Made by a program: the position numbers and the translations under genes. Of a DNA stretch of 64,000 bases, positions 19,686 through 28,027 are shown piece by piece; the stretch's first letter is position 1, and the number at the start of each line of letters is the position of its first letter. Origin of the DNA: Caballeronia glebae (lineage in GTDB: Bacteria > Pseudomonadota > Gammaproteobacteria > Burkholderiales > Burkholderiaceae); assembly GCF_001545035.1 (NCBI RefSeq), contig NZ_FCOJ02000014.1:62001-126000 (forward strand), written 5' to 3'. Under the pieces are notes generated by a model, which worked only from the letters and a program-made list of their open reading frames with translations, ran no database searches and was not told where the DNA came from.

Positions 19686-20494
19686 GCCTGCCCGTTCTTG
19701 CCGCCTTTGCGGCGAAAAACCTGCTTGAACCCGAAATAGGCGATCGAGTCCTTCATGTTCGAAATGAAGCGCTGGAACGGACGCATGTTGGGGTTCGTCA
19801 CGTACTCGAACGTGAGCGACACGCGCATCTCGTTTTCGCCGAGCGGCGTGACGCGATGGCGCAGCTTGTCGCCGTCGAACAGCACGAACGCGCCGGGCGG
19901 ATATTGCACCGAGCCCGCTTGCTCGGGAATCCCGGGCGACTTCGTGTGCAGTTCGTAGTCGAGCTTGCAGGACGAATCGTCGATCACGCCGAGCAAGAGC
20001 GTATAGCGGCGGCCATCGTAATACGACGTGTCGTAATGCCAGCCAATGTGATCGCCGGGCTTCGTGTAGAAGTAAAACGCGTAGGCGTGCGGATCGTCTT
20101 GCGGCGAAAGTTGCAGCTTGTCGCCGGTGATCGTCTCCAGCCACTTGATGAGCGCTTCCGAGCGATACAGCTCCGCGATGAACGGCGCGAGCTTGTCGAG
20201 CGTGTGACGACTGACGCTTCCGCCCGCCTTGTGACCCGGCAGATAGTTGCGGTTCACGGAGGGCATCACGTCGCGCACGGCGGCGATCAGGCGCTCGGTG
20301 TAATCGCGCGGCAGGAAGTCGTCGATGTACAGAAACGAGCCTTGCTGACCGTACTCGTCGCGCAGCTTCGGTGTTTGCAGCGCGGCGAGGCGCGCGGACA
20401 TCGTCGAATCGATATCGCGCTTCGAGGGGCGCGCGGCTGTCGAAGCCTGCGCCGGTTGAGTCAGTGTGTTGTCTGGAGTTGCCGTATCGCTCAT
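19682..20494 (-). CDS. 2-oxoglutarate/Fe(II)-dependent oxygenase
   Basis: 270 residues. The facial triad is visible as His153 and Asp155 (GWHYDTSYYDG) and His213 (LRHRVTPLG), with Arg224 eleven residues later to bind 2-oxoglutarate. The N-terminal 30 residues are Ala/Thr/Pro-rich and probably disordered. Such enzymes hydroxylate unactivated carbons with O2. Within a phosphonate-lipid operon, a reasonable target is the AEP carbon next to phosphorus (giving 1-hydroxy-AEP) or the lipid chain; either is inference. The gene overlaps both neighbours by four bases (ATGA), so it is an integral part of the pathway and not a chance neighbour. Confidence 0.9.
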   Translation of the reverse strand: MSDTATPDNTLTQPAQASTAARPSKRDIDSTMSARLAALQTPKLRDEYGQQGSFLYIDDFLPRDYTERLIAAVRDVMPSVNRNYLPGHKAGGSVSRHTLDKLAPFIAELYRSEALIKWLETITGDKLQLSPQDDPHAYAFYFYTKPGDHIGWHYDTSYYDGRRYTLLLGVIDDSSCKLDYELHTKSPGIPEQAGSVQYPPGAFVLFDGDKLRHRVTPLGENEMRVSLTFEYVTNPNMRPFQRFISNMKDSIAYFGFKQVFRRKGGKNGQA

Positions 20495-21201
20495 CTCACC
20501 GCCTGGAAGTCTTTGTCGTCTTTTGCATGGGTGGCCTGCGCGCGGCGTTTCAACTGGGCGGTGACGCGCTGATAGTCCACCGCCACGTAAATGGCGAAGA
20601 GCGGCGCGCCGATCGCCGCGGCAATCAGAAACGGCGTCATGCCATTCAGGACAGTGACCACCGGCAACAGATACAGCACGTCTTCCGTTTCGAATCCGGC
20701 CATCGACGCCTGCTTCGTGCCGGTCTTGCCGATCATCGACTCGACGCGCATGCGCAGGAAAAAAATCAGTGCGACCGCCACGCCCGCAATGCCGCCGAGC
20801 CATTGCGCGGGCACGATCATCGACGGGTGATGCACGGCCACGTAAAACCCGATGCCGAGGAAAAGGAGCACCGTGACGAGCGCGTCGGCCGCGAGGTCGT
20901 AGAAATGGCCGATCTTGCTCGACTGCCCGCTGATGCGCGCGAGTTCGCCGTCAGTGTGATCGACGAGATTCGACAGCGCGATCAGCAACGCGCCGAGCGT
21001 GCACATCCAGAACTGACCGAGCGACAAATAATAGGCCCCGGCCAGGCCGATGGCGAGGCGCAACGTGGTCAGGTGATTGGGCGTTACCGGAGTGCCGACG
21101 AGCGGCGTGACGAGACGGCGTGCGAGCCGCGCATCCCAGGTAGTGGGTTGGGGAACGGCTTTAGGAACGGCTTTAGGATCGGGCGGACACGATTTTGTCA
21201 T
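20491..21201 (-). CDS. CDP-alcohol phosphatidyltransferase
   Basis: 236 residues with a complete CDP-alcohol phosphotransferase motif: Asp81, Asp84-Gly85, Ala88-Arg89, Gly98, Asp102, Asp106 in exact spacing, followed by several hydrophobic helices. Enzymes with this motif transfer a head group between a CDP/CMP-activated molecule and an alcohol or diacylglycerol at the membrane. As first gene of an AEP-synthesis operon, it is expected to move AEP from CMP-AEP onto diacylglycerol, giving a phosphono analogue of phosphatidylethanolamine. The Shine-Dalgarno is weak. The neighbouring lipoprotein gene upstream lies on the same strand 208 bases away with a hairpin between. Confidence 0.92.
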   Translation of the reverse strand: MTKSCPPDPKAVPKAVPQPTTWDARLARRLVTPLVGTPVTPNHLTTLRLAIGLAGAYYLSLGQFWMCTLGALLIALSNLVDHTDGELARISGQSSKIGHFYDLAADALVTVLLFLGIGFYVAVHHPSMIVPAQWLGGIAGVAVALIFFLRMRVESMIGKTGTKQASMAGFETEDVLYLLPVVTVLNGMTPFLIAAAIGAPLFAIYVAVDYQRVTAQLKRRAQATHAKDDKDFQAVR

Positions 21202-21311
21202 GCCGGAAATATATCGCTAATTCGCTAAACCTGCATATATTGCGGCCCGGTGTCGCGACGACGATTCCCTTGTTTGGTCAAGGCTCGCGTGCATATTCGA
21301 AATTTTCCCCG

Positions 21312-21339
21312 ACACCGTGAACAGAATCGCTCACGGTGT
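21312..21339. promoter_or_regulatory. 9-bp inverted repeat upstream of the phosphonate operon
   Basis: ACACCGTGA (21312-21320) and TCACGGTGT (21331-21339) are perfect reverse complements around a 10-base spacer. Lying between the lipoprotein stop and the operon start, it can be a weak terminator (no T run follows on the minus strand) or an operator with half-site centres two helical turns apart. Confidence 0.45.
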
Positions 21340-21409
21340 GTAGCGGAAAAAATTTCCGAAGTCATTTTGACGACGATGCGACGGCTTGTCGCAGCCGCAT
21401 CGCTTTCGA

Positions 21410-22129
21410 TCAATCGACGGCTTTGGCCGCAGGCACAGGCGCCACGGTGCGCTCATTCGATCCGGCCGACGCCGCCGTTTCGTTCGACATGCCGCCGTTC
21501 TTGTCCACCGGCAGCGTCACCGTGCGCACCGTTCCGTTGCCGAGCGGAAAGTCCGCGAGCGCGCTGCGCACGAGATAAGGCATCGCCTGATAAAGCGACG
21601 GATCGCCCGTCGAGTTGACCGCCGTCACCTTGTATGTCTCGCGACCGGTCTTGCGATCGTTCATGCGAATCTGCAGCGCGTGGATGTAGACCGGATAGGT
21701 CTGGTCGACATATCCCGTCGCGCCCCACGGACCGTACGGTCCCCAGCCGCCCCACGGTCCGCCCCAGTACGGACCGGCTCCCCAAGGCCCGTACATCGGC
21801 CACGGATCGTAGTAGACCGGCTGACGCACGGTCACGGTATCGCCGCGAATCGAATAGGCGATCGCGATCTGATAATTCGCGCTCGCCTCGGGCACCTGGC
21901 GAAAGTTGTACTTCGAAAGTTCGATGGCGATGAGCGTCTCATAAGTCGTCTGCTCGATGCTGTTCTGCTGCTCGCTCTTGCGCGTGAACGCGTAGGTGCG
22001 GGTCGCGTCGCTGCCGCTCCAGTCGGAGAACGCGGTGACTTGCGTCTGCACGTAGGTCGTGCAGCCGGCGAGCCATAACGCCGCCAGCATCAGCGCCCAT
22101 CCGGCGAGCGCTTTGATCGGGAAATTCAT
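21410..22129 (-). CDS. DUF4136-type lipoprotein with Gly/Pro/Trp-rich segment
   Basis: 239 residues. The start at 22129 has a GAGGA ribosome site and gives a clean lipoprotein signal ending LAG-Cys23. The body has a DUF4136-like pattern (SDWSGSDATRTYAF, YETLIAIELSKYNFRQ, NYQIAIAYSI) and a striking low-complexity insert (108-140) with repeated GPW/GGW/GPYG units followed by VYIHALQIRMNDRKTG. It is probably anchored to the outer or inner membrane facing the periplasm; function unknown. The tail is Ala/Ser-rich. It precedes the phosphonate operon on the same strand, but a 208-base gap with an inverted repeat suggests a separate unit. Confidence 0.82.
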   Translation of the reverse strand: MNFPIKALAGWALMLAALWLAGCTTYVQTQVTAFSDWSGSDATRTYAFTRKSEQQNSIEQTTYETLIAIELSKYNFRQVPEASANYQIAIAYSIRGDTVTVRQPVYYDPWPMYGPWGAGPYWGGPWGGWGPYGPWGATGYVDQTYPVYIHALQIRMNDRKTGRETYKVTAVNSTGDPSLYQAMPYLVRSALADFPLGNGTVRTVTLPVDKNGGMSNETAASAGSNERTVAPVPAAKAVD

Positions 22130-22235
22130 GGTCGTCCTCACTTCGTTCCGCACCCTTCTCCGTTATAGACAGCGCCGCCGTGCGTTGCATGGCGGCGTCC
22201 TTATTGTGGGTTCCACGACGCGTGGCGCCGCCCGA

Positions 22236-22263
22236 TTCACGATCCCCGGACGGCTTGTACAAT
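22236..22263 (+). promoter_or_regulatory. Promoter of pepN
   Basis: TTCACG (22236-22241) and TACAAT (22258-22263) are separated by 16 bases and lie about 88 bases before the pepN ATG. Confidence 0.45.
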
Positions 22264-22350
22264 GATTCGACCAGGCGCGCACGCGTTGGTGCGCTCGAAG
22301 CGCACGCGTGAGACGCCGGCGCCGTTCAATCCAAACATGAAGATCTTGCC

Positions 22351-25068
22351 ATGTCTACCACGACCGCATCCGCTGTGATTCGCCGCCAGGACTACACGCC
22401 GCCTGCCTTCCTGATCGATTCCGTGGCGCTCGAATTCGACCTCGCGCCTTCGCGCACGGTCGTGAAGAACACGATGAAGCTGCGCCGCAACCCCGACGCC
22501 CAGGGCGACGCGTCGCGCGTCGATTTGATGGGCGAACAGCTCGAATTCGTGAGCGCGGCGATCGACGGCGCCCAGCACGCGGATGTCCGCGTACATGAAA
22601 ACGGACTGTCCATCGGCAATCTTCCCGCGGATGCCTTCGAGCTTAGCATCGAGAGCATCTGCAATCCGGCTGAGAACACGACGCTCTCCGGACTTTATGT
22701 CTCCAGCGGCAACTTCTTCACGCAGTGCGAAGCCGAGGGCTTTCGGCGCATCACCTACTTTCTCGATCGCCCCGACGTGATGGCCACCTTCGTCGTCACG
22801 CTGCGCGCCGACAAAGCCGCCTGTCCGGTGCTGCTGTCGAACGGCAATCTGATCGAGGAAGGCGATCTCCCCGATGGCCGACACTTCGCGAAATGGGAAG
22901 ACCCGTTCAAGAAGCCGAGTTATCTGTTCGCGCTCGTCGCGGGCAAGCTCGTGTGCATCGAGGAGCGCATCGCGTCCGGTTCGGGCAAGGAGAAGCTGCT
23001 GCAGGTCTGGGTCGAGCCGCACGATCTCGACAAGACCCGCCACGCGATGGATTCGCTCATCAACTCGATCCGCTGGGACGAAAAGCGCTTCGGGCTGGAA
23101 CTGGATCTGGACCGCTTCATGATCGTCGCCGTGAGCGACTTCAACATGGGCGCGATGGAAAACAAAGGCCTCAACATCTTCAACACGAAGTACGTGCTCG
23201 CGAATCCGGAAACCGCGACGGACACGGACTTCTCCAACATCGAGGCCGTGGTCGGCCACGAGTACTTCCATAACTGGACCGGCAACCGCGTAACCTGCCG
23301 CGACTGGTTCCAGTTGAGCCTGAAGGAAGGTCTGACGGTGTTCCGCGATCAGGAATTTTCCGCCGACATGGCCGCGGGCGACGTCGATGGCGCGGCGAGC
23401 GCCGCCGCGCGTGCGACCAAGCGCATCGAGGACGTGCGCGTGCTGCGTCAAATGCAGTTCGCCGAGGACGCCGGCCCGATGGCGCATCCGGTGCGCCCGG
23501 AGAGCTACGTCGAGATCAACAACTTCTACACGATGACCGTCTATGAGAAAGGCTCGGAAGTCGTGCGGATGTATCAGACGCTCTTCGGCCGCGACGGCTT
23601 CCGGCGCGGCATGGATCTCTATTTCAAGCGTTTCGACGGCCAGGCCGTGACTTGCGACGATTTCCGCCACGCGCTCGCCGACGCGAATCATCGCGATCTC
23701 GCGCAGTTCGAGCGATGGTACAGCCAGGCGGGCACGCCGCGCGTGTCGGTGCGCGCGAGTTACGACGCCGCCAACAAGCGCTACACGCTGACGCTCGCGC
23801 AGAGTTACGGCGACGCGTCCGAAGCGGCGCGCGAGACGCAGAAGGGACCGCTCCTGATTCCGTTCTCGGTCGGTTTGATCGGCCAGAACGGCGCGGATTT
23901 GCCGCTGCGTCTGGAAGGCGAGAAGGAGCCGAACGGCACGACGCGCGTGCTCGAATTCACGGAGCGCGAGCAGTCGTTCACTTTCGTCGACGTGAACGAA
24001 GCGCCGCTGCCGTCGCTGCTGCGCAATTTCTCCGCGCCGGTGATCGTCGAATACGACTATTCGAACGATGAACTCGCGTTCCTGCTCGCGCACGACAGCG
24101 ATCCGTTCAACCGCTGGGAAGCCGGCCAGCGCCTCGCCACGCGCGAGTTGCTGGCGCTTGCCGGGCGCGCGGCCAAGGGCGAAGCGCTCGCCATCGACGA
24201 TCAGGTGATCGCCGCGTTCGCCCGCGTGCTCGACGACACCACGCTCACGCCCGCCTTCCGCGAACTCGCGCTGATGCTGCCGTCGGAGAGCTATCTCGCC
24301 GAGCAGATGACCGTGTCCGACCCGGCCGCCGTGCACGCGGCGCGCGTCTTCATGAGCCGCCGTCTCGCGTCGCAATTGCGCGACAAATGGCTCGCGACCT
24401 ATGAAGCGAACCGCACGCCGGGCGAGTATCGTCCGACGCCGGAAGATGCGGGCAAGCGCGGACTGAAGAATTTGTCCCTCGCCTATCTGAGCCAGCTCGA
24501 CGATCCGCGCGACGCCGTCAAGCTCGCGCAGGCGCAATACGACGCCGCCGACAACATGACCGACCGCTCGGCGGCGCTCGCATCGCTCTTGCTCGCGAGC
24601 GCGACCAAGGGCGCGGATGCGACCGCGGCAGACGCGGCGCTGGCGGATTTCTATCGCCGCTTCGAGAACGAGGCGCTCGTCATCGACAAGTGGTTCGCAC
24701 TTCAGGCGACCCAGCGCGGCGGGCCGGACCGCAAGGTGATCGAGATCGTGCGCAAGCTGACGCAGCATCAGGCGTTCAACATCAAGAATCCAAACCGCGC
24801 GCGCTCGCTGATCTTCAGTTTCTGCAGCGGCAACCCGGCGCAATTCCACGCCGCCGACGGCTCCGGTTATGCGTTCTGGGCCGAACAGGTGATCGCGCTC
24901 GACGCGCTCAACCCGCAGGTCGCGGCACGGCTCGCGCGCGGGCTCGAACTGTGGCGCCGCTTCACGCCGCAGTTGCGCGAGAAGATGCACGCGGCGTTGA
25001 GCGACGTTGCGTCGAAGGCGAAATCGCGCGACGTTCGCGAAGTGGTCGAGAAGGCGCTCGCGGCTTAA
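22351..25068 (+). CDS. pepN: Aminopeptidase N
   Basis: 905 residues of the M1 metalloprotease family. The substrate-binding GAMEN motif is at 267-271 and the zinc site HEYFH (303-307) with Glu326 18 residues later; CRDWFQLSLKEGLTVFRDQEFS follows. The C-terminal half carries the Ig-like and helical domains of the E. coli-type PepN (YDYSNDELAFLLAHDSDPFNRWEAGQ). It removes N-terminal residues from peptides in the cytoplasm during protein turnover. It is monocistronic in appearance: promoter upstream, and fbp follows after 165 bases with its own possible promoter. Confidence 0.97.
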   Translation: MSTTTASAVIRRQDYTPPAFLIDSVALEFDLAPSRTVVKNTMKLRRNPDAQGDASRVDLMGEQLEFVSAAIDGAQHADVRVHENGLSIGNLPADAFELSIESICNPAENTTLSGLYVSSGNFFTQCEAEGFRRITYFLDRPDVMATFVVTLRADKAACPVLLSNGNLIEEGDLPDGRHFAKWEDPFKKPSYLFALVAGKLVCIEERIASGSGKEKLLQVWVEPHDLDKTRHAMDSLINSIRWDEKRFGLELDLDRFMIVAVSDFNMGAMENKGLNIFNTKYVLANPETATDTDFSNIEAVVGHEYFHNWTGNRVTCRDWFQLSLKEGLTVFRDQEFSADMAAGDVDGAASAAARATKRIEDVRVLRQMQFAEDAGPMAHPVRPESYVEINNFYTMTVYEKGSEVVRMYQTLFGRDGFRRGMDLYFKRFDGQAVTCDDFRHALADANHRDLAQFERWYSQAGTPRVSVRASYDAANKRYTLTLAQSYGDASEAARETQKGPLLIPFSVGLIGQNGADLPLRLEGEKEPNGTTRVLEFTEREQSFTFVDVNEAPLPSLLRNFSAPVIVEYDYSNDELAFLLAHDSDPFNRWEAGQRLATRELLALAGRAAKGEALAIDDQVIAAFARVLDDTTLTPAFRELALMLPSESYLAEQMTVSDPAAVHAARVFMSRRLASQLRDKWLATYEANRTPGEYRPTPEDAGKRGLKNLSLAYLSQLDDPRDAVKLAQAQYDAADNMTDRSAALASLLLASATKGADATAADAALADFYRRFENEALVIDKWFALQATQRGGPDRKVIEIVRKLTQHQAFNIKNPNRARSLIFSFCSGNPAQFHAADGSGYAFWAEQVIALDALNPQVAARLARGLELWRRFTPQLREKMHAALSDVASKAKSRDVREVVEKALAA

Positions 25069-25192
25069 CCGCTGTTTCGTCGGAGGTTTTTCCTCTTGAG
25101 CGGCCGATGCGCGGCGTTATCGCGCGTCGGCCGTTCTCGCTTATGGCGGATGCCGGCGGTCGCTGTCACATGGAGCGACCGGGTCGAGCGGT

Positions 25193-25198
25193 TAGAAT
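25193..25198 (+). promoter_or_regulatory. Candidate -10 element for fbp
   Basis: TAGAAT 35 bases before the fbp start; the -35 region is poor. Confidence 0.3.
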
Positions 25199-25233
25199 CG
25201 TGAATATTCGTCTAACGCTCACGGAGCTTAAGC

Positions 25234-26253
<1,020 letters not shown>

Positions 26254-26262
26254 TCTTAGGTA

Positions 26263-26291
26263 TTGCCAAGATCAGAAAGGCTCTGCATAAT
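26263..26291 (+). promoter_or_regulatory. Promoter of tRNA-Thr
   Basis: TTGCCA (26263-26268), 17-base spacer, CATAAT (26286-26291); predicted transcript start about 38 bases before the mature tRNA. Confidence 0.6.
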
Positions 26292-26335
26292 CTCACTTCT
26301 TCGTTGCTGACGAACTAAATGGACGCAACAATGGA

Positions 26336-26411
26336 GCCGGAATAGCTCAGACGGTAGAGCAGCGCATTCGTAATGCGAAGGTCGGGGGTTCGATTCCTCT
26401 TTCCGGCACCA
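26336..26411 (+). tRNA. tRNA-Thr (CGT)
   Basis: 76 bases with an encoded CCA end. The acceptor stem pairs GCCGGAA with TTCCGGC; the D-arm is GCTC/GAGC; the anticodon arm is GCGCA-TTCGTAA-TGCGA with anticodon CGT at 26369-26371; the T arm contains GGTTCGATTCC. The mismatch at the top of the anticodon stem also occurs in the E. coli tRNA-Thr(CGT) gene. It reads ACG codons, abundant in this GC-rich genome. Confidence 0.97.
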
Positions 26412-26434
26412 ACAAGATTCAAGCAGTATTAAGA

Positions 26435-26467
26435 AACCCGCGATCACGCAAGTGTCGCGGGTTTTTT
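26435..26467 (+). terminator. Terminator after tRNA-Thr
   Basis: A 9-bp stem (AACCCGCGA with TCGCGGGTT), an 11-base loop and a T run (26462-26467) follow the tRNA by 24 bases. Confidence 0.9.
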
Positions 26468-26819
26468 GCTATCTGCGCCCTGCTTTCCGAGAACGACGCA
26501 ACGTTTCGCGCTTTCGCAACGATCGCCGCCGGCGTGCGCAGGATTGCGACTTCAATCGAAAATCTTCCCAAACGATCTCGCGAATCGCACCGCCACGCAC
26601 CTGATTCGTCTTATATGTGCGCTTTCGTACAACAACAAGCCATTTTCCGCTCTGCACCATCAAGCGTCAACGCTGGTTTCCCGGTATCGTTATATCCATA
26701 GAGGAAAGGCTACAGTTTAAGCACGTGATGTTCGTCTCTCCCCGAAGCCATGCTGGGCGTGGCTCGCTGGAACCCTGTCGAACTTCAGGATTGCGTATTT
26801 TTTGCAGCATCGAATTCGC

Positions 26820-26855
26820 GGACCGGCAATCGATTACCGAATCGATTGCCGGTCC
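26820..26855. repeat. Perfect 15-bp inverted repeat
   Basis: The arms 26820-26834 and 26841-26855 are perfect reverse complements around TACCGA. Each arm also contains the self-complementary core AATCGAT(T). No T run follows in either direction. Confidence 0.8.
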
Positions 26856-27034
26856 AAACACGAACGATCATGCGTTACGCAGAGAAACGCACTATTCGGG
26901 CTCAAGCAGACCCGGTCGCGATCCGATAACGCATCTATAGAAGGAACGGTATTGGCATTTCAGCCGCATGCGGCGGTGCAATAGCCGCATCGGCTGTGCT
27001 GGCGCAATTGTTGTAGTCATTCAGGAGAGAAATC

Positions 27035-27184
27035 ATGGACGCAAAGCCGACGAAAATCCCGACGCCCGACAAGGTGTTCTGTCCGGATCCGGAGCCGGTT
27101 GGCGTCGAGTTTCTCGCGACCGAGCTGCCCGAGCATGTGCGCGCGTTCTTCGACGAACAGCGCAACTTGGCGCAGTCGAAGTAG
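27035..27184 (+). CDS. Small 49-residue hypothetical protein
   Basis: The frame begins at ATG 27035, seven bases after a strong AGGAG ribosome site (27023-27027), and ends at TAG 27182. The protein starts MDAKPTKIPTPDKVFCPDPEP and continues with VGVEFLATELPEHVRAFFDEQRN, so an acidic, Pro-rich N-terminus leads to an amphipathic helix. One cysteine, no signal peptide or membrane segment. I know no family for it. The ribosome site, codon use and lack of internal stops support a real gene. It stands alone, 233 bases before the chorismate mutase gene. Confidence 0.7.
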   Translation: MDAKPTKIPTPDKVFCPDPEPVGVEFLATELPEHVRAFFDEQRNLAQSK

Positions 27185-27417
27185 GCGGACGCTGGATCAC
27201 GCCGTCGTCGTGAGATCGACGCCCGCCGTGCGCGGCGCACTCGGACCGTCCGGTCCGCATAGGGCTCACGCCAGGACGCGTCGCGCCCCTCGTTCATGAC
27301 TGCCCCGCGGCGGGTCGTGCGACACGGCTCGCCTCGTCGAATCCTCTTTCGTCAGTTGGCTGTCGTCGTTCCCGTTTGAGAGCGGTGCGCTATTCTGGCG
27401 CTTTTGCCCGGATACCG

Positions 27418-28020
27418 ATGCGCCGCCGATCTACGTCTTCCCTCCTCGCCTCCGCCGCTTTCGCCTGTGCGCTCGCGCTCGCCGCGCCCGCATCCGTGCA
27501 CGCCGACGGCGACGACACGCCTTTCACCAACATTATCGCCCTCGTTTCGCAACGGCTCGCGCTCGCGGAGCCGGTCGCGCGCTGGAAGTGGGCGCATCAC
27601 GAGCCGATCACCGACGCGCCGCGCGAAGAGGCGTTGCTCAAACAGGTAGTGAAAAAGGCGGACGCCGCTCAAGTCGATCCCGAATTCGCGCGCCAGTTTT
27701 TCCGCGATCAGATCGAAGCCAGCAAGGATGTGCAAAACACACTTTTCGCCAACTGGCGCGCGCTGAAGGCCGCGCCCGAAGAAGCGCCGCCCGATCTCGC
27801 CCACGAAACGCGTCCGAAGCTCGATCGGCTGACGCAGTCGCTCATATCTGCGCTCGCGCATGTCGAGCCGATTCGACACGCCGATGACTGTCCGGTGCGG
27901 CTCGCCGAGAGCGTCGCGCGATGGAAGCATTTGACACGCTACAACTCGTCGATGAACGCGCCGCTCATGCGCGCGCTTTCGCACGTCTGCGCATCGGGAG
28001 GCGTGGGCGCGGTCGGGTGA
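27418..28020 (+). CDS. aroQ: Exported chorismate mutase (AroQ gamma type)
   Basis: 200 residues. Residues 1-29 form a signal peptide (basic MRRRSTS, hydrophobic core, VHA-DGDD cleavage). The mature part is the all-helical AroQ-gamma fold with RLALAEPVARWKW, EEALLKQVVKKADAAQVDPEFARQFFRDQIEASKDVQ, giving the active-site Arg, Lys and Gln positions. It converts chorismate to prephenate in the periplasm, a secreted form found in several pathogens and plant-associated proteobacteria. I chose ATG 27418 because it starts the signal peptide. The gene stands alone and its end faces the exonuclease gene seven bases away. Confidence 0.88.
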   Translation: MRRRSTSSLLASAAFACALALAAPASVHADGDDTPFTNIIALVSQRLALAEPVARWKWAHHEPITDAPREEALLKQVVKKADAAQVDPEFARQFFRDQIEASKDVQNTLFANWRALKAAPEEAPPDLAHETRPKLDRLTQSLISALAHVEPIRHADDCPVRLAESVARWKHLTRYNSSMNAPLMRALSHVCASGGVGAVG

Positions 28021-28027
28021 CGGCCGG

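Larger units (their letters stand above)
26412..27034. other. Long intergenic region between tRNA-Thr and a small gene
   Basis: 623 bases with lower GC than the surroundings. Contents: the tRNA terminator (26435-26467), a perfect 15-bp inverted repeat (26820-26855) and the ribosome-binding site of the 49-codon gene at 27035. Short reading frames here lack family similarity and good start sites, so I call none of them. Confidence 0.5.

Noticed and set aside
21276..21281. TTGACC on the minus strand as a -35 for the phosphonate operon
   Set aside because: No -10-like hexamer lies 16-18 bases downstream (TCGCGA is found there), so no promoter is called.
22237..24990. A 917-codon open frame on the strand opposite pepN
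   Set aside because: It is the antisense shadow of a GC-rich gene with all pepN motifs on the other strand; its product is Arg/His/Ala-rich and resembles no protein.
26466..26940. Short reading frames after tRNA-Thr
   Set aside because: No ribosome sites, unusual codon use and overlap with the tRNA terminator; treated as non-coding.
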